NCBI GenBank assembly: GCA_027482245.1
Contig: JAIXWG010000019.1
Location: 62,001-126,000 of the forward strand
From: Acetobacteraceae bacterium
GTDB taxonomy: Bacteria > Pseudomonadota > Alphaproteobacteria > Acetobacterales > Acetobacteraceae
DNA length: 64,000 bases
Direction: 5' to 3'
Shown here piece by piece: positions 48,670 through 58,792 of this stretch (position 1 is its first letter; every line of letters starts with the position of its first letter). A program made the translations under genes and the position numbers. A model generated the notes under the pieces. The model was not told the DNA's origin. It was given only the letters and a program-made list of their open reading frames with translations, and searched no databases.

Positions 48670-49552
48670 CCAGCAGCGCGTCCGTCTCGGCCGCCGTCGG
48701 CATGGCGCTGGCGGCGCCCGGGCGGGTGCAGGCGATGGCGGCGGCGGCCGAGGCGCGGCGCATCGCCGCATCCAGCGGCAGCCCGCGGTCGAGCGCGGAG
48801 GCCAGCACCCCGCACCAGCAATCCCCCGCCCCGGTCGTGTCCACCGGCTTCACCGGGAAGGCGGGGTAGCGGAAGATCCCCGCGGCGGTCGCGGCGGTGA
48901 CGCCGGAATCCCCCATGGTCAGCGCGACGTCGATGCCCAGCGCGCCCCGGATCGCGGAGGCATCGGGCGCCGTGCCCAGCCGGCGCGCCACCATCATCGC
49001 CTCATGCTCGTTCACCACCAGCAGGTCGAGCGCGGCCAGGACGTCCCGCGGCAGGTCCGCCGTGGCGGGCGCCAGGTTCAGGATCACCCGCGCGCCGCGC
49101 GTCCGCGCCCGCATCACGGCCACCGCCACTTCCGCCGGCGGCACTTCCATCTGCAGCAGCAGCACCGCGCCGGGGCGCAGCATCGTGTCCTCCACCTGCT
49201 GCGCGCTGGCCAGCAGGTTGGCGCCGCTGCCGACAGCGATCTGGTTGCCGCCATCCGGGCCGACGCAGACCGCGGCGCAGGCCGTCGGCGCCTTCACGGT
49301 GGCGAGGCGGGAGAGGTCCACCCCCGCGCCGCGCAGCCCCTGCAGCGCCACATCCGCCATGGCATCCGCGCCGACCGCGCCGACGAAGACCGTGCGCGCC
49401 CCATCGCGCGCGGCCGCCACCGCCTGGTTCGCCCCCTTCCCCCCCGGCAGCGCCCGGTAGCCCGGGCCCAGCACCGTGTGCCCGGGCCGCGGCAGTTCCG
49501 GCAGCGCGAAGACGAGGTCGGCGGTGACGGAGCCGAAGACGATGACGGTCAT
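48659..49552 (-). CDS. rbsK: Ribokinase / PfkB-family sugar kinase
   Basis: The 297-residue kinase has the N-terminal signature PGGKGANQAVAAARDGA and the C-terminal PfkB signature VDTTGAGDCWCGVLASALD, whose Asp is the catalytic base. FGSVTADLVFALPELPRPGH is the ribokinase-type start. Ribokinase makes ribose 5-phosphate; other furanoses or nucleosides are possible. Its ATG overlaps the HD-protein stop (ATGA). No ribose transporter is nearby, and the operon has thymidylate synthase and a nucleotidase, so a nucleoside-linked substrate should be considered. Confidence 0.83.
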   Translation of the reverse strand: MTVIVFGSVTADLVFALPELPRPGHTVLGPGYRALPGGKGANQAVAAARDGARTVFVGAVGADAMADVALQGLRGAGVDLSRLATVKAPTACAAVCVGPDGGNQIAVGSGANLLASAQQVEDTMLRPGAVLLLQMEVPPAEVAVAVMRARTRGARVILNLAPATADLPRDVLAALDLLVVNEHEAMMVARRLGTAPDASAIRGALGIDVALTMGDSGVTAATAAGIFRYPAFPVKPVDTTGAGDCWCGVLASALDRGLPLDAAMRRASAAAAIACTRPGAASAMPTAAETDALLASR

Positions 49553-50145
49553 GCCGCGAACATGCCCCCGGCGCGCGCCCGCTCATAGAGCAGGCTGATC
49601 AGCGCCTCGAAGGGGGCCGCCACCTCCCGCGCCGGGTTCATCCGGCCATGCGTCTGCGCTTCCCGAATGCCGGCATGGCGCCAATGCCCGGTGCCGATCA
49701 CGCCCTGCATCATGCCCTGGGCGCGGTCGCAGGCCATGGCGAAGCGGGCCTCCTTCGTCTCGCCCTCCTCGAACTCCTCCCACAGCGCGCGCAGCCGCTG
49801 GCCGAGGTCGGGCGGCAGCACGCCGAACACCACATCCGCCGCCGCGCGCTCCCGCTCCGCCTGCGTCAGCAGATGCGCCTCGTCATAGGCGAAGGTGTCG
49901 CCGGCTTCGATCTCCACCAGGTCATGCGCCGCGATCATCGCCAGCACATGGCCGAGGTCGGGCTTTTCCTCCACCTCCCCATGCAGCAGCACGGCGAGGA
50001 GGGCGACGTTCCAGCAATGCTCCGCGCTGTTCTCGTTGCGGTCGGTGCCGTCCGGCCCGCGGGTGCGACCGCGCCGCTCCACATGCTTGAGGCGATCAGC
50101 CAGCGCCATGAAGTCCAGCAGCGCCGCGGTGCGGTCGGGGGTCAT
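49549..50145 (-). CDS. HD-domain phosphohydrolase (YfbR-like 5'-deoxynucleotidase type)
   Basis: The 198-residue protein has HD-domain metal ligands in ENSAEHCWNVALLAVLL and the HD pair in MIAAHDLVEIEAGDTFAYD, with a further Asp in MACDRAQGMMQG. This layout is that of the YfbR/HDDC2 group, whose studied members remove the 5' phosphate from deoxynucleoside monophosphates. The frame extends upstream, but the ATG at 50145 gives the normal N-terminus (MTPDRTAALLDFM). It lies between thyX and the ribokinase-family gene, which suits a pyrimidine nucleotide role. Confidence 0.82.
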   Translation of the reverse strand: MTPDRTAALLDFMALADRLKHVERRGRTRGPDGTDRNENSAEHCWNVALLAVLLHGEVEEKPDLGHVLAMIAAHDLVEIEAGDTFAYDEAHLLTQAERERAAADVVFGVLPPDLGQRLRALWEEFEEGETKEARFAMACDRAQGMMQGVIGTGHWRHAGIREAQTHGRMNPAREVAAPFEALISLLYERARAGGMFAA

Positions 50146-50155
50146 CCAGCAATCC

Positions 50156-50389
50156 TCATCGCGGCGCCGTCCACCGGCCGAGCAGGAAGCCGAACAGCAC
50201 CGCGCCGCCCAGCAGGGCCACCACCTCCCCGAACAGCGCATGGGCGACGGGCAGGCCGATGGTCACCAGAGCGACCAGCAGCGCCACCTTCCACCAGCGC
50301 TGCAGCCAGTCCCAGCGGCCTGAACCGCCGCGGGTGGAGGCCTTGCCCCGCGGCTTCGCGCCCCGCTTCGCGCTCGCGCTACTCGCCAC
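50156..50389 (-). CDS. Small single- or two-pass membrane protein
   Basis: The 77-residue product has a basic N-terminal half ([17 protein letters not shown]) and two hydrophobic stretches ([18 protein letters not shown] and [16 protein letters not shown]). It starts with GTG 11 bp inside the thyX gene and ends 10 bp before the HD-protein start, so it is embedded in the operon. The coding case rests on its tight fit and hydrophobic pattern; I recognise no family. Confidence 0.55.
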   Translation of the reverse strand: MASSASAKRGAKPRGKASTRGGSGRWDWLQRWWKVALLVALVTIGLPVAHALFGEVVALLGGAVLFGFLLGRWTAPR

Positions 50390-51317
50390 GCCCCAGCGTT
50401 TCCATCAGCTCGCGCCATTCGCGCTTGGACAGGCCCGACCCCGCCTGCGCCACCGCCTCCCCGGCCAGCATCCGCCGCAGGATGCCGAGCATCTGGGCCG
50501 ACAGCGTGACGGCGCCGAGGCGATAATCCTTGAAGGCGCCGGCGGCGATCGGCACCCAGGCCTCCGCCATCGTCATCATCGCCTCCGCATAGACGCGGAT
50601 CTCGTACTGCGCATGGGCATCGGCGCGCAGCGACAGGAAGTGGAAGAGGTTGTGGAGGTCCGTCTTCCAGTACCACTGCGTATAGGCGTTCAGCGTCAGG
50701 TTCATGCGCGCGAGTTCGCGGGCCAGCCCCTGCCGCGCGGGATCGAGCGGCTGGCCCGCCTCGTCCTCGTTCAGCATCTCGACGTAATGGTCGTAGTTGC
50801 GGGTCGCATCCTCCCGCAGCAGGTCGAGCACCCGCGCGGCCTCCGCCCCCTCCAGCACGTTCCCGCGGCCCTGGCGGTTCATCGAGGATTGCGCGGCGAG
50901 CTGCGCCGGCGCCGGGATGTAGAATTCCCGGTCGAGGATGGAGTAGCGCGCGCTGTACTCATTCACATTCGCCGTGCGGTGGCGGATCCACTGGCGTGCC
51001 ACGAAGATCGGCAGCTTCACATGGAACTTGATCTCGCACATCTCGAAGGGGGTCGAGTGGCGGTGGCGCATGAGGTAGCGGATCAGGCCGCGATCCTCAT
51101 TCGCCGCGCGCGTGCCGCGGCCGTAGGAGACGCGCGCCGCCTGCACGATCGCGGCATCGTCGCCCATGTAGTCGATGACGCGCACGAAGCCGTGGTCCAG
51201 CACCGGGACGGCCTGGAACAGCATGGCCTCCAGCGCCGGCACGGTGGGCCGTAGCGTCCGCGACTCGGCGGCGCGCGCGGCCTCGATCTCCTGCTGCTGC
51301 TCGCTGGTCAGGGTCAC
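50379..51317 (-). CDS. thyX: Flavin-dependent thymidylate synthase ThyX
   Basis: The 312-residue enzyme methylates dUMP to dTMP using methylene-tetrahydrofolate and FAD. The ThyX motif RHRxxSxxxxSxR is represented by the substrate loop [17 protein letters not shown], preceded by [20 protein letters not shown] (in part). [20 protein letters not shown] holds further FAD/dUMP contacts. Its start overlaps the sulfotransferase-like gene stop (ATGA). No thyA is seen in the window. Confidence 0.95.
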   Translation of the reverse strand: MTLTSEQQQEIEAARAAESRTLRPTVPALEAMLFQAVPVLDHGFVRVIDYMGDDAAIVQAARVSYGRGTRAANEDRGLIRYLMRHRHSTPFEMCEIKFHVKLPIFVARQWIRHRTANVNEYSARYSILDREFYIPAPAQLAAQSSMNRQGRGNVLEGAEAARVLDLLREDATRNYDHYVEMLNEDEAGQPLDPARQGLARELARMNLTLNAYTQWYWKTDLHNLFHFLSLRADAHAQYEIRVYAEAMMTMAEAWVPIAAGAFKDYRLGAVTLSAQMLGILRRMLAGEAVAQAGSGLSKREWRELMETLGRGE

Positions 51318-52369
51318 TGATTCTGTCTTCCCATGGTGTTGCGGGCCTTCGCGGCAGCGGCCAGCCGCTCCGCCACCGCCATCCGGTCGTTCAACAGGCG
51401 GATCAGCGCGGCCACGTCATCCCGGCTGAATTGCCGGAGCATCTCTTCCCCCGCCTCCGGCACCACCGGGACGTCCTGGTCGTCGAGCGGCATGCCGAGC
51501 CGCTCTTCCATCCAGGCGATGTCGTCGGCCGCGGCGGCCATGGCACGTTCGACCATCGCGCCAGGTGCGCGGAAACGCTGGCCCGGCAGGGATTCGAGCG
51601 CGGCGCGCAGGCCCCGCGCGCGGGCGGGGTTGCGGCTTCCGTCCGGCAGGAAGACGGGCACGACCTCATTCGCCACCAGCAGCGCGCGGACCGCGGTGCT
51701 GGACACCGCGACATTCTCCCGCGCCACGGTCAGCGCCTCGCCGAGGTCGGGCGGCGCCCCGCACATCTCCAGGAAGGTCGCCACGCTGCACCCACGCACC
51801 AGGTGGTCGGGGTGGTAGCGTCGAAGCCTGACCTCGTCCACCTCGGCTCGCCGCTCGAAACGGGCAAAGCGCTTGCGGTACGCGGGCGAACGCATCGCGG
51901 GCCCGGCCAGCGCATCCAGCGTCTGCCCCGCCTTCGCCGCCTGCTGCGTGGCGCTGACCAGGAAGGAACGCGGGTTGCGCACCAGGCCCACGACGACCAG
52001 CCGATCCACCATCGGCCGCAGCAGCACCAGCAGCCGGTCCAGGTCCCGGTCGCCCAGCATGCCGATTCCCTCGCCGCTGATGATGAGGTTCGGCGCCGGC
52101 GGCGCCGCCAGGAAGGCCAGCAGCGCCTGCCGGGATTCCTCGGCGTAGCGGATCGCCGCGTCCCGGTCGTGCCGCCCGGCCAGGCGATTCGCGGTGTGCA
52201 GATGCGGGTTGTCGGCGACGATGGAGGCGATGGCGCGGGAATGGTTCCGCTCCGCCTCGAAATAGGCGAAGCCGAAGGATGGCAGGATCGCGCGGTGGGC
52301 GTGGAGCGTTTCCTGGATGGAACTCGTGCCGGTCTTGTGCATGCCGACATGGAGGAAGAGCGTCGCCAA
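51314..52369 (-). CDS. Sulfotransferase-like P-loop protein
   Basis: The 351-residue protein begins (TTG start) [20 protein letters not shown]. The [14 protein letters not shown] stretch is a sulfotransferase-type 5'-phosphosulfate (PAPS) binding loop. A second block, [20 protein letters not shown], corresponds to the 3'-phosphate loop with the conserved R..R..S pattern. Cell-surface glycan sulfation is the usual role, but the acceptor is unknown. The frame extends to 52540 without family character and into the tmRNA region. The TTG at 52369 is chosen because the domain starts there; no ATG is available before HKTGTS. It heads the thyX operon. Confidence 0.72.
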   Translation of the reverse strand: MATLFLHVGMHKTGTSSIQETLHAHRAILPSFGFAYFEAERNHSRAIASIVADNPHLHTANRLAGRHDRDAAIRYAEESRQALLAFLAAPPAPNLIISGEGIGMLGDRDLDRLLVLLRPMVDRLVVVGLVRNPRSFLVSATQQAAKAGQTLDALAGPAMRSPAYRKRFARFERRAEVDEVRLRRYHPDHLVRGCSVATFLEMCGAPPDLGEALTVARENVAVSSTAVRALLVANEVVPVFLPDGSRNPARARGLRAALESLPGQRFRAPGAMVERAMAAAADDIAWMEERLGMPLDDQDVPVVPEAGEEMLRQFSRDDVAALIRLLNDRMAVAERLAAAAKARNTMGRQNQ

Positions 52370-52539
52370 TCCGGAGTCTCCGACCAAGCCGCTTCCCGTT
52401 CCCCTCGGCCGGCGCCGCAATCGCCCGCCCAGGCACCGGTGAAACGCGGCGGCCGGGGCGATCGGTGGCACCAGGGGCTGGAAGCTGGACCTGCGTTGCC
52501 TTATATAGCGATTGCCGCTTGCGGCTATGGCGATAAACA

Positions 52540-52800
52540 CGGTTCGGAATAAGCGTTGCGGACCCGGGGGCAGTGCCCGGCGCCTCCACCATCATCCCCT
52601 GCGGCCCTTGGGCCGGGCGGGACGTTCGGGGGCGAAACAGCTTCGACGCGCGTAGTAAAGGGATCGCTTTTGCCCGGCATTGTACCGCCGTTATCGGGCT
52701 AACCCTACAAGTGCGAACGATAACAGCCGTGAGGCTGTCGCACTCGCTGCCTAACAGGTAAGCGCGGTTCGGGGGGCACCGGGCAACAGAAGCCCCCCAC
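52540..52800 (+). ncRNA. ssrA: tmRNA, circularly permuted two-piece form
   Basis: The acceptor piece ends at 52591 in CGCCTCCACCA with an encoded CCA; its T-like arm is CCGGG-GGCAGTG-CCCGG. After a short spacer (52592-52627) the coding piece starts with GGGGGCG, which pairs fully with CGCCTCC including a G3-U70 wobble, the alanine identity element. A second helix pairs GCGTTG (52554-52559) with CGACGC (52643-52648). The tag frame at 52713-52754 encodes ANDNSREAVALAA then TAA. Permuted two-piece tmRNAs are known in alphaproteobacteria. The 5' end of the acceptor piece and both processing sites are approximate. Confidence 0.93.
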
Positions 52801-52815
52801 TTTCTCTCTTCTTCC
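52771..52815 (+). terminator. Terminal hairpin of ssrA
   Basis: GGGGGGC (52771-52777) and GCCCCCC (52792-52798) can pair across a 14-nt loop and are followed by ACTTTCTCTCTTCTT, a pyrimidine-rich tract. It probably terminates or processes the tmRNA precursor; a pseudoknot role is also possible. Confidence 0.6.
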
Positions 52816-52875
52816 CGGGCGCCTCTTTCCCGACCAGCGGCGTCATCTTATGGTTGTATGCGAAGGGGTGCACCC

Positions 52876-53388
52876 ATGAGCGACGACGCCCGCCCGGCGC
52901 AGGGCCAGATTCCGTACGAACGCTGGACGGACGACGCGTTGCGCGAAGTCGTTGCGCGCGCCCTCGACATGGCCGGCGCCAAGGGCCTGCCCGGCGAGCA
53001 CCATTTCTACCTGACCTTCCGCACGGACCACCCAGGCACCCGCGTGCCTGGCCATCTCAAGGCCAAGTATCCGCAGGAGATGACGGTGGTGCTGCAGCAC
53101 CAGTTCGAGGCGCTGGTCGTGGACCGCGCCGCGGGCTTCTTTTCCGTGCGCCTGTATTTCGGCGGCGTGCCCTCCACGCTCGTCGTGCCCTTCGCCGCGC
53201 TGACCGGCTTTGCCGATCCCTCCGTGCGCTACGGCCTGCGGTTCCAGCCGCAGATGGATGCCGTGACGGCCCCGGTGGCCGATGCCGCGCCGGCGCCCGC
53301 CCCGGCCCCCTCCCCCGTCGCCGCGGCCGAAGCCCCCGCGCAGGTGGTGAGCCTCGACGCCTTCCGTCGCCGTCCGGCGCGGGAATAG
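52876..53388 (+). CDS. sspB: SspB-like ClpXP adaptor (alphaproteobacterial type)
   Basis: The 170-residue protein has the SspB fold signatures [59 protein letters not shown] and [21 protein letters not shown] long Ala/Pro linker follows, and a C-terminal [11 protein letters not shown] that serves as the ClpX-binding tail. SspB tethers ssrA-tagged proteins to ClpXP. It is encoded 76 bp after the tmRNA gene that makes those tags. The ATG at 52876 has AAGGGG at the right distance; an ATG at 52858 is less likely. Confidence 0.9.
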   Translation: MSDDARPAQGQIPYERWTDDALREVVARALDMAGAKGLPGEHHFYLTFRTDHPGTRVPGHLKAKYPQEMTVVLQHQFEALVVDRAAGFFSVRLYFGGVPSTLVVPFAALTGFADPSVRYGLRFQPQMDAVTAPVADAAPAPAPAPSPVAAAEAPAQVVSLDAFRRRPARE

Positions 53389-53414
53389 GTACCGTCCGGC
53401 GCGGGAATAGGTAC
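53371..53414. repeat. 22-bp tandem duplication across the sspB stop codon
   Basis: The 22 bases at 53371-53392, which contain the last five sspB codons and the TAG, are repeated exactly at 53393-53414. The second copy is downstream of the stop and has no coding effect. It looks like a recent slippage event. Confidence 0.9.
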
Positions 53415-53510
53415 CGGCCGGGCCACCGTTGGCGGCGGCCCCCCGCTGCGCTACCACCCGCGGATCACGTCGCGCGCCCTGACCCTGGGCGCCGCCCACG
53501 GAGACCGCCC

Positions 53511-55184
<1,674 letters not shown>

Positions 55185-55187
55185 CCC

Positions 55188-55439
55188 GTGCTGGAGCTGC
55201 GCCCGAACTGCGGATGCTGCGGCGTCGATCTGCCGCCGGAGTCCGACCGGGCGCTGATCTGCTCCTTCGAATGCACCTGGTGCCGGGATTGCGCGGCAAC
55301 GCGCCTGCCCGGCGGGCTCTGCCCGAATTGCGGGGGGAACCTCGTTCCCCGCCCGATCCGGCCGGCGGGGAAGCTGGAGCGCTTTCCCGCCAGCACGGTG
55401 CGCAAGCGCAGCACGCTGCCGGCCTGCACGACGGGCTGA
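55188..55439 (+). CDS. DUF1272 family cysteine-rich protein
   Basis: The 83-residue protein begins (GTG) MLELRPNCGCCGVDLPPESD and carries ALICSFECTWCRDCA and GLCPNCGGNLV. This gives at least eight cysteines in CxxC-type pairs, the pattern of DUF1272 zinc-binding proteins. The start is three bases after the fumA stop, so it is probably coupled to it. Function is unknown. Confidence 0.88.
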   Translation: MLELRPNCGCCGVDLPPESDRALICSFECTWCRDCAATRLPGGLCPNCGGNLVPRPIRPAGKLERFPASTVRKRSTLPACTTG

Positions 55440-55784
55440 TCAGCCCGCCTTGCGCTCCCGCTGCGTGCCGACCCATTCGCGCAGCGCGGCATTGATGCGG
55501 GTCTGGTAGCCCTTCCCCGCCGCCTCGAAGAAATCCAGGAGGTCGGCATCCAGCCGCAGCGTGATCTGCCGCTTCACGGGCCGGTACATCCCGCCCCGCA
55601 CCGCATCGCTCCAATCCAGCACTTCCGGAATGTCGGAGGTGTCGATGGTCTCATCCGGCATGGCGGCCAGCGCGCGGAGCCTTGCCTCAGCCTCTGGCGT
55701 CAGCGTCTCAGAACCGTCCAGCTTCATACGCACGTCGCTCTCGAGGTGTCGCTCGTCGAGCCGAGATGATCCGGATTTCTTCAT
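55440..55784 (-). CDS. brnA: BrnA-type antitoxin
   Basis: The 114-residue protein has the BrnA C-terminal ribbon-helix-helix: YRPVKRQITLRLDADLLDFF followed by GYQTRINAALREWV. The segment DTSDIPEVLDWSDAVRGGMY is also typical. It neutralises BrnT and represses the operon. It overlaps the brnT 3' end by 77 bp if the ATG at 55784 is used (GAGG upstream); an ATG at 55727 would shorten it to 95 residues with a 20-bp overlap. It converges on the DUF1272 gene with no gap. Confidence 0.85.
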   Translation of the reverse strand: MKKSGSSRLDERHLESDVRMKLDGSETLTPEAEARLRALAAMPDETIDTSDIPEVLDWSDAVRGGMYRPVKRQITLRLDADLLDFFEAAGKGYQTRINAALREWVGTQRERKAG

Positions 55785-56010
55785 GGCCCTCGTCCTCGCT
55801 CACCCAATCGACGTGCACGACAAGCAGGACCATCGGGAAGGCGCCGCTCGGGATCCCGATCGTCTGCCACCGCTCCTCATGCGGGTTCTGGTCAAGCCGC
55901 GTGGCACGACGCGGGTCTTTGAAGACCAGCGCCGCGTCCTCGAACGCGACGCCATGCTTCCGCAGGTTTTCCGCGGCTTTCCAGGGGCTCCAGCGGAAGC
56001 TGGTCGTCAC
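55708..56010 (-). CDS. brnT: BrnT-type ribonuclease toxin
   Basis: The 100-residue protein matches the BrnT family: FRWSPWKAAENLRKHGVAFE, DAALVFKDPRR, ERWQTIGIPSG and the C-terminal IRIISARRATPRERRAYEAG. BrnT folds like RelE and cleaves RNA. The toxin gene comes first and overlaps the antitoxin gene, as in characterised brnTA operons. All family blocks appear intact. Confidence 0.87.
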   Translation of the reverse strand: MTTSFRWSPWKAAENLRKHGVAFEDAALVFKDPRRATRLDQNPHEERWQTIGIPSGAFPMVLLVVHVDWVSEDEGHEEIRIISARRATPRERRAYEAGRF

Positions 56011-56055
56011 GGCACTACCATAGTGTAGTTACAGCGCATCCCGATCTCAACCCCC

Positions 56056-57594
56056 TCACCGCGGCCTGATCTCCACCGCCAGCACCTCCTCATCCGCCCT
56101 CGCCCTGGTCACCAGATTCGCGTTCCCCGCATGGGCGGAGTGGACCAGTCCCACGCCGATGATCAGCGCCTCATCCACCGTCCGCTGCACCAGCGCCCGC
56201 AGCAGGCGGTTGCGCTCGGCGTCGTCCAGCGTGGACCTGGCCCGCGCGATCTCGGCGTCTACGGCCGGCACGCCGTAGCCCGTGAAGTTCAGCGTCCCGA
56301 GCCCCGGCACCGTGCCCGCCGTGTGGATCTGGGAGCTCAGCAGGTAGGACGTCTCCCCCGTCAGGGACCCGAAGACGGTGACGAAGACCCCGTATTCCCG
56401 CCGGTTGCGGCGCGTCAGGAAGGTCGCCTGCGGCACCACCTCGACCGTCGTGCGGATGCCGATCCGCGTCCAGGCGGCCGCGATCGCCTGGCAGATGCGC
56501 GGCACGCGCGCCGGGGAGCAGAAGAGGTTCAGCCCAAAGCCCTGCCCCCAGCCTGCCTCCGCCAGCAGGGCGCGGGCGGCGTTGATGTCGGCCGCCGGCA
56601 GGGCGCGGTCCGGGATGGCGCCGAAGACGAAGGGCGGCACGGGCTGGTCGGTCGGCTCGGCGTAGCCTTCCATGATCTGGCGGGCGATGCCGTCCCGGTT
56701 CAGCGCCACCGATAGGGCACGGCGCACGCGGACGTCCCGCATCGGGTTCTGGCCGCCCGCGTCCACGCCGGGCGGGCTCGCGCGTTCCACATCCGGGTAG
56801 ATGTTGACCGCGTAGATGGAGGGCGCGGTGAACAGCGCCACGCGCCGGTCGGCGGCAAGGCGCCCCGCATCCTGCAGGGGCACGTTGTTGATGAAGTCAA
56901 CATCGCCCGCCAGCAGGGCCGCGACCCGTGCCGGGTCGTTCGGGATCGGCGTCAGCACCGCCGTCTCCCACGGCACGCGGCCGCCCCACCATTCCTCGTT
57001 CCGCCGCAGCACCAGCGGCGCGTTGGTGGACCAGGAGCCGAGCTTGAAGGGCCCCGTCCCGATCGCCGCCTGGCCGCTGTTGAATTCGGGGTTACCGAGC
57101 CCCGCCACCGATTTCGGCACGATGAAGATCTGCGTCAGGTTGGTGGGCAGGATCGGCAGCGGGCCCGAGGTGCGGATGCGGAAGGTCAGCGCGTCCACCA
57201 CCTCCACCCCCGTCACGCCGGACAGGTAGATGGAATAGGGGTTGGGGTTGCCCGGCACGTTCGGCACCCGGTTGAAGGATGCCGCGATATCCTCCGACGT
57301 CAGCGGGCTGCCGTCATGGAAGCGCACGCCGGCGCGCAGCTTGAACTCCCAGGTCGTGTCGTCCACGACGCGCCAGGATTCCGCCAGCCCCGGCTGCAGC
57401 GCCATCTGGTCATCGCGCAGCACCAGCGTCTCGTAGATGTTCCGGAGCGCGCCGGTATTGGCCAGGTTGAGCAGCCAGTGCGGGTCCAGCGTGCTGGGCG
57501 GAGCCTGCATGCCGATCCGGAGCGTCTGCGCGGGCGTGGGCACCGCCGGCAGCGCCAGCGCCAGTCCGAGGACAAGCCGTTTCACGAAGCTCAT
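56056..57594 (-). CDS. ABC transporter substrate-binding protein, peptide/DppA family
   Basis: The 512-residue protein has a signal peptide (VLGLALALPAVPTPAQ) and family 5 binding-protein blocks: LRIGMQAPPSTLDPHWLLNL, YETLVLRDDQMALQPGLAES, WEFKLRAGVRFHDGSPLTSE, GTGPFKLGSWSTNAPLVLRR and RRALSVALNRDGIA. It is related in layout to the protein at 3928-5505 but clearly distinct. No permease genes are adjacent. The ATG at 57594 fits the signal peptide. It is divergent from the RidA gene. Confidence 0.88.
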   Translation of the reverse strand: MSFVKRLVLGLALALPAVPTPAQTLRIGMQAPPSTLDPHWLLNLANTGALRNIYETLVLRDDQMALQPGLAESWRVVDDTTWEFKLRAGVRFHDGSPLTSEDIAASFNRVPNVPGNPNPYSIYLSGVTGVEVVDALTFRIRTSGPLPILPTNLTQIFIVPKSVAGLGNPEFNSGQAAIGTGPFKLGSWSTNAPLVLRRNEEWWGGRVPWETAVLTPIPNDPARVAALLAGDVDFINNVPLQDAGRLAADRRVALFTAPSIYAVNIYPDVERASPPGVDAGGQNPMRDVRVRRALSVALNRDGIARQIMEGYAEPTDQPVPPFVFGAIPDRALPAADINAARALLAEAGWGQGFGLNLFCSPARVPRICQAIAAAWTRIGIRTTVEVVPQATFLTRRNRREYGVFVTVFGSLTGETSYLLSSQIHTAGTVPGLGTLNFTGYGVPAVDAEIARARSTLDDAERNRLLRALVQRTVDEALIIGVGLVHSAHAGNANLVTRARADEEVLAVEIRPR

Positions 57595-57920
57595 GCGGTC
57601 CGATTCCCCTTCCGGCGGGCCTGCCGGCACGGCGACAGACTGCCACCCCCTGCCCTGCCGCGCCCAGGGGTCGGAATCCAGTGGTGACAGGGCCGTCGTT
57701 GCTGCTATGTTCTCCGTCGCCCCGGCCTGTAATTTGTCCCAAATCGGCCGAGGGGCGGTGCTAAAGGTGCTAAAAGGGGTTAGCGGGGCTAAAAATTGAG
57801 GGCGTGGCGATGGCCACCCCGCCATGCCGGGTAACGACGGCCGGGAAGCCCTTCCGGCATCGCCACCGCTGGGATATGGCTTCGCCTCCGCCAAGCCCGC
57901 CCCCTGGAACCCACCGCCGC

Positions 57921-58319
57921 ATGGCCCGCCTCCGTTTTTCCTCCGGGAGCCGATTCGAGGATGAGATCGGCTATTCCCGCGCCGTGATCGACGGCGACTG
58001 GATCTTCGTCTCCGGCACCACCGGCTTCGACTACGCGACGATGACGATCGAGCCCGGCGTGATCGAGCAGTGCGACCAGGCCTTCCGCAACATCGAAGCC
58101 GCACTGCGCCAGGCCAATGGCCGCATGGACGACATCGTGCGCGCCAACTTCATCCTGCCGGACCGCGCGGATTGGCCGCCCTGCTGGCCTGTCGTGAAGA
58201 AGTGGCTGGGCCGCGTGCGCCCGGCCTCCACCATGATCGTTGCCGGCCTCCAGGCGCCGGAGATGCGGATCGAGATCGAGGTGACGGCCCGGCTGCGCCG
58301 TCGCGAAGGGGACAAGTAG
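57921..58319 (+). CDS. RidA/YjgF family protein (enamine/imine deaminase-like)
   Basis: The 132-residue protein has the RidA/UK114 blocks SRAVIDGDWIFVSGTTGFDY, VIEQCDQAFRNIEAALRQAN and RPASTMIVAGLQAPEMRIEI. RidA hydrolyses reactive enamines. The usual catalytic Arg of archetypal RidA lies in a motif like R(P/S)xRx; here RPASTM follows, so it may belong to an Rid subfamily without that activity. The VOC gene follows after 1 bp. Confidence 0.85.
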   Translation: MARLRFSSGSRFEDEIGYSRAVIDGDWIFVSGTTGFDYATMTIEPGVIEQCDQAFRNIEAALRQANGRMDDIVRANFILPDRADWPPCWPVVKKWLGRVRPASTMIVAGLQAPEMRIEIEVTARLRRREGDK

Positions 58320-58320
58320 C

Positions 58321-58731
58321 ATGCGCTTCGCGGTCGACCGCCTGGACCATCTGGTCATCACCTGCCGGGACGTGGAGACCAGCGCCGGCTGGTTCCAGCG
58401 CGTGCTGGGGATGGAGCGGGAGGAGTTCGGCGAACAGCGCCGCACGGCCCTGCGCTTCGGCGGGCAGAAGATCAACCTGCGGCCGAAGGAGGCGACGCAG
58501 GAAGCCTGGTTCTCCTCCGTCGTGGCGGAACCGGGCACGCAGGACATCTGCTTCATCGTCACCGTCTCCGCCGACGATGTCGTGAGCCATCTGCGCGGCT
58601 GCGGCGTGCAGGTCGAACTGGGCCCGGTGCCGAAGCAGGGGGCGCTCGGCCCCATGACCTCCGTCTACTGCCGCGACCCGGATGGCAACCTGATCGAGAT
58701 CGCGACCTACGGGGATCGATTCCCGGAATAG
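58321..58731 (+). CDS. VOC family protein (glyoxalase/bleomycin-resistance fold)
   Basis: The 136-residue protein has the VOC pattern: LDHLVITCRDVETSAGWFQR (metal His) near the start and SVYCRDPDGNLIEIATYG (metal Glu) near the end, with WFQRVLGME between. It resembles the small virulence-type or biphenyl-dioxygenase-like VOC proteins. No substrate can be assigned. It is almost fused to the RidA-type gene, suggesting a shared small-molecule task. Confidence 0.85.
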   Translation: MRFAVDRLDHLVITCRDVETSAGWFQRVLGMEREEFGEQRRTALRFGGQKINLRPKEATQEAWFSSVVAEPGTQDICFIVTVSADDVVSHLRGCGVQVELGPVPKQGALGPMTSVYCRDPDGNLIEIATYGDRFPE

Positions 58732-58792
58732 ACAAGCGTGATGGGCGGCCGCGGTGGCGGCTGCCTATCTTGGCGGGCGGAGGGTCCCAACC

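Noticed and set aside
53389..53510. Extra coding sequence joining sspB and fumA in one frame
   Set aside because: The frame is open through the gap, but the residues resemble neither protein, and a good GTG with ribosome-binding site starts fumA at 53511.
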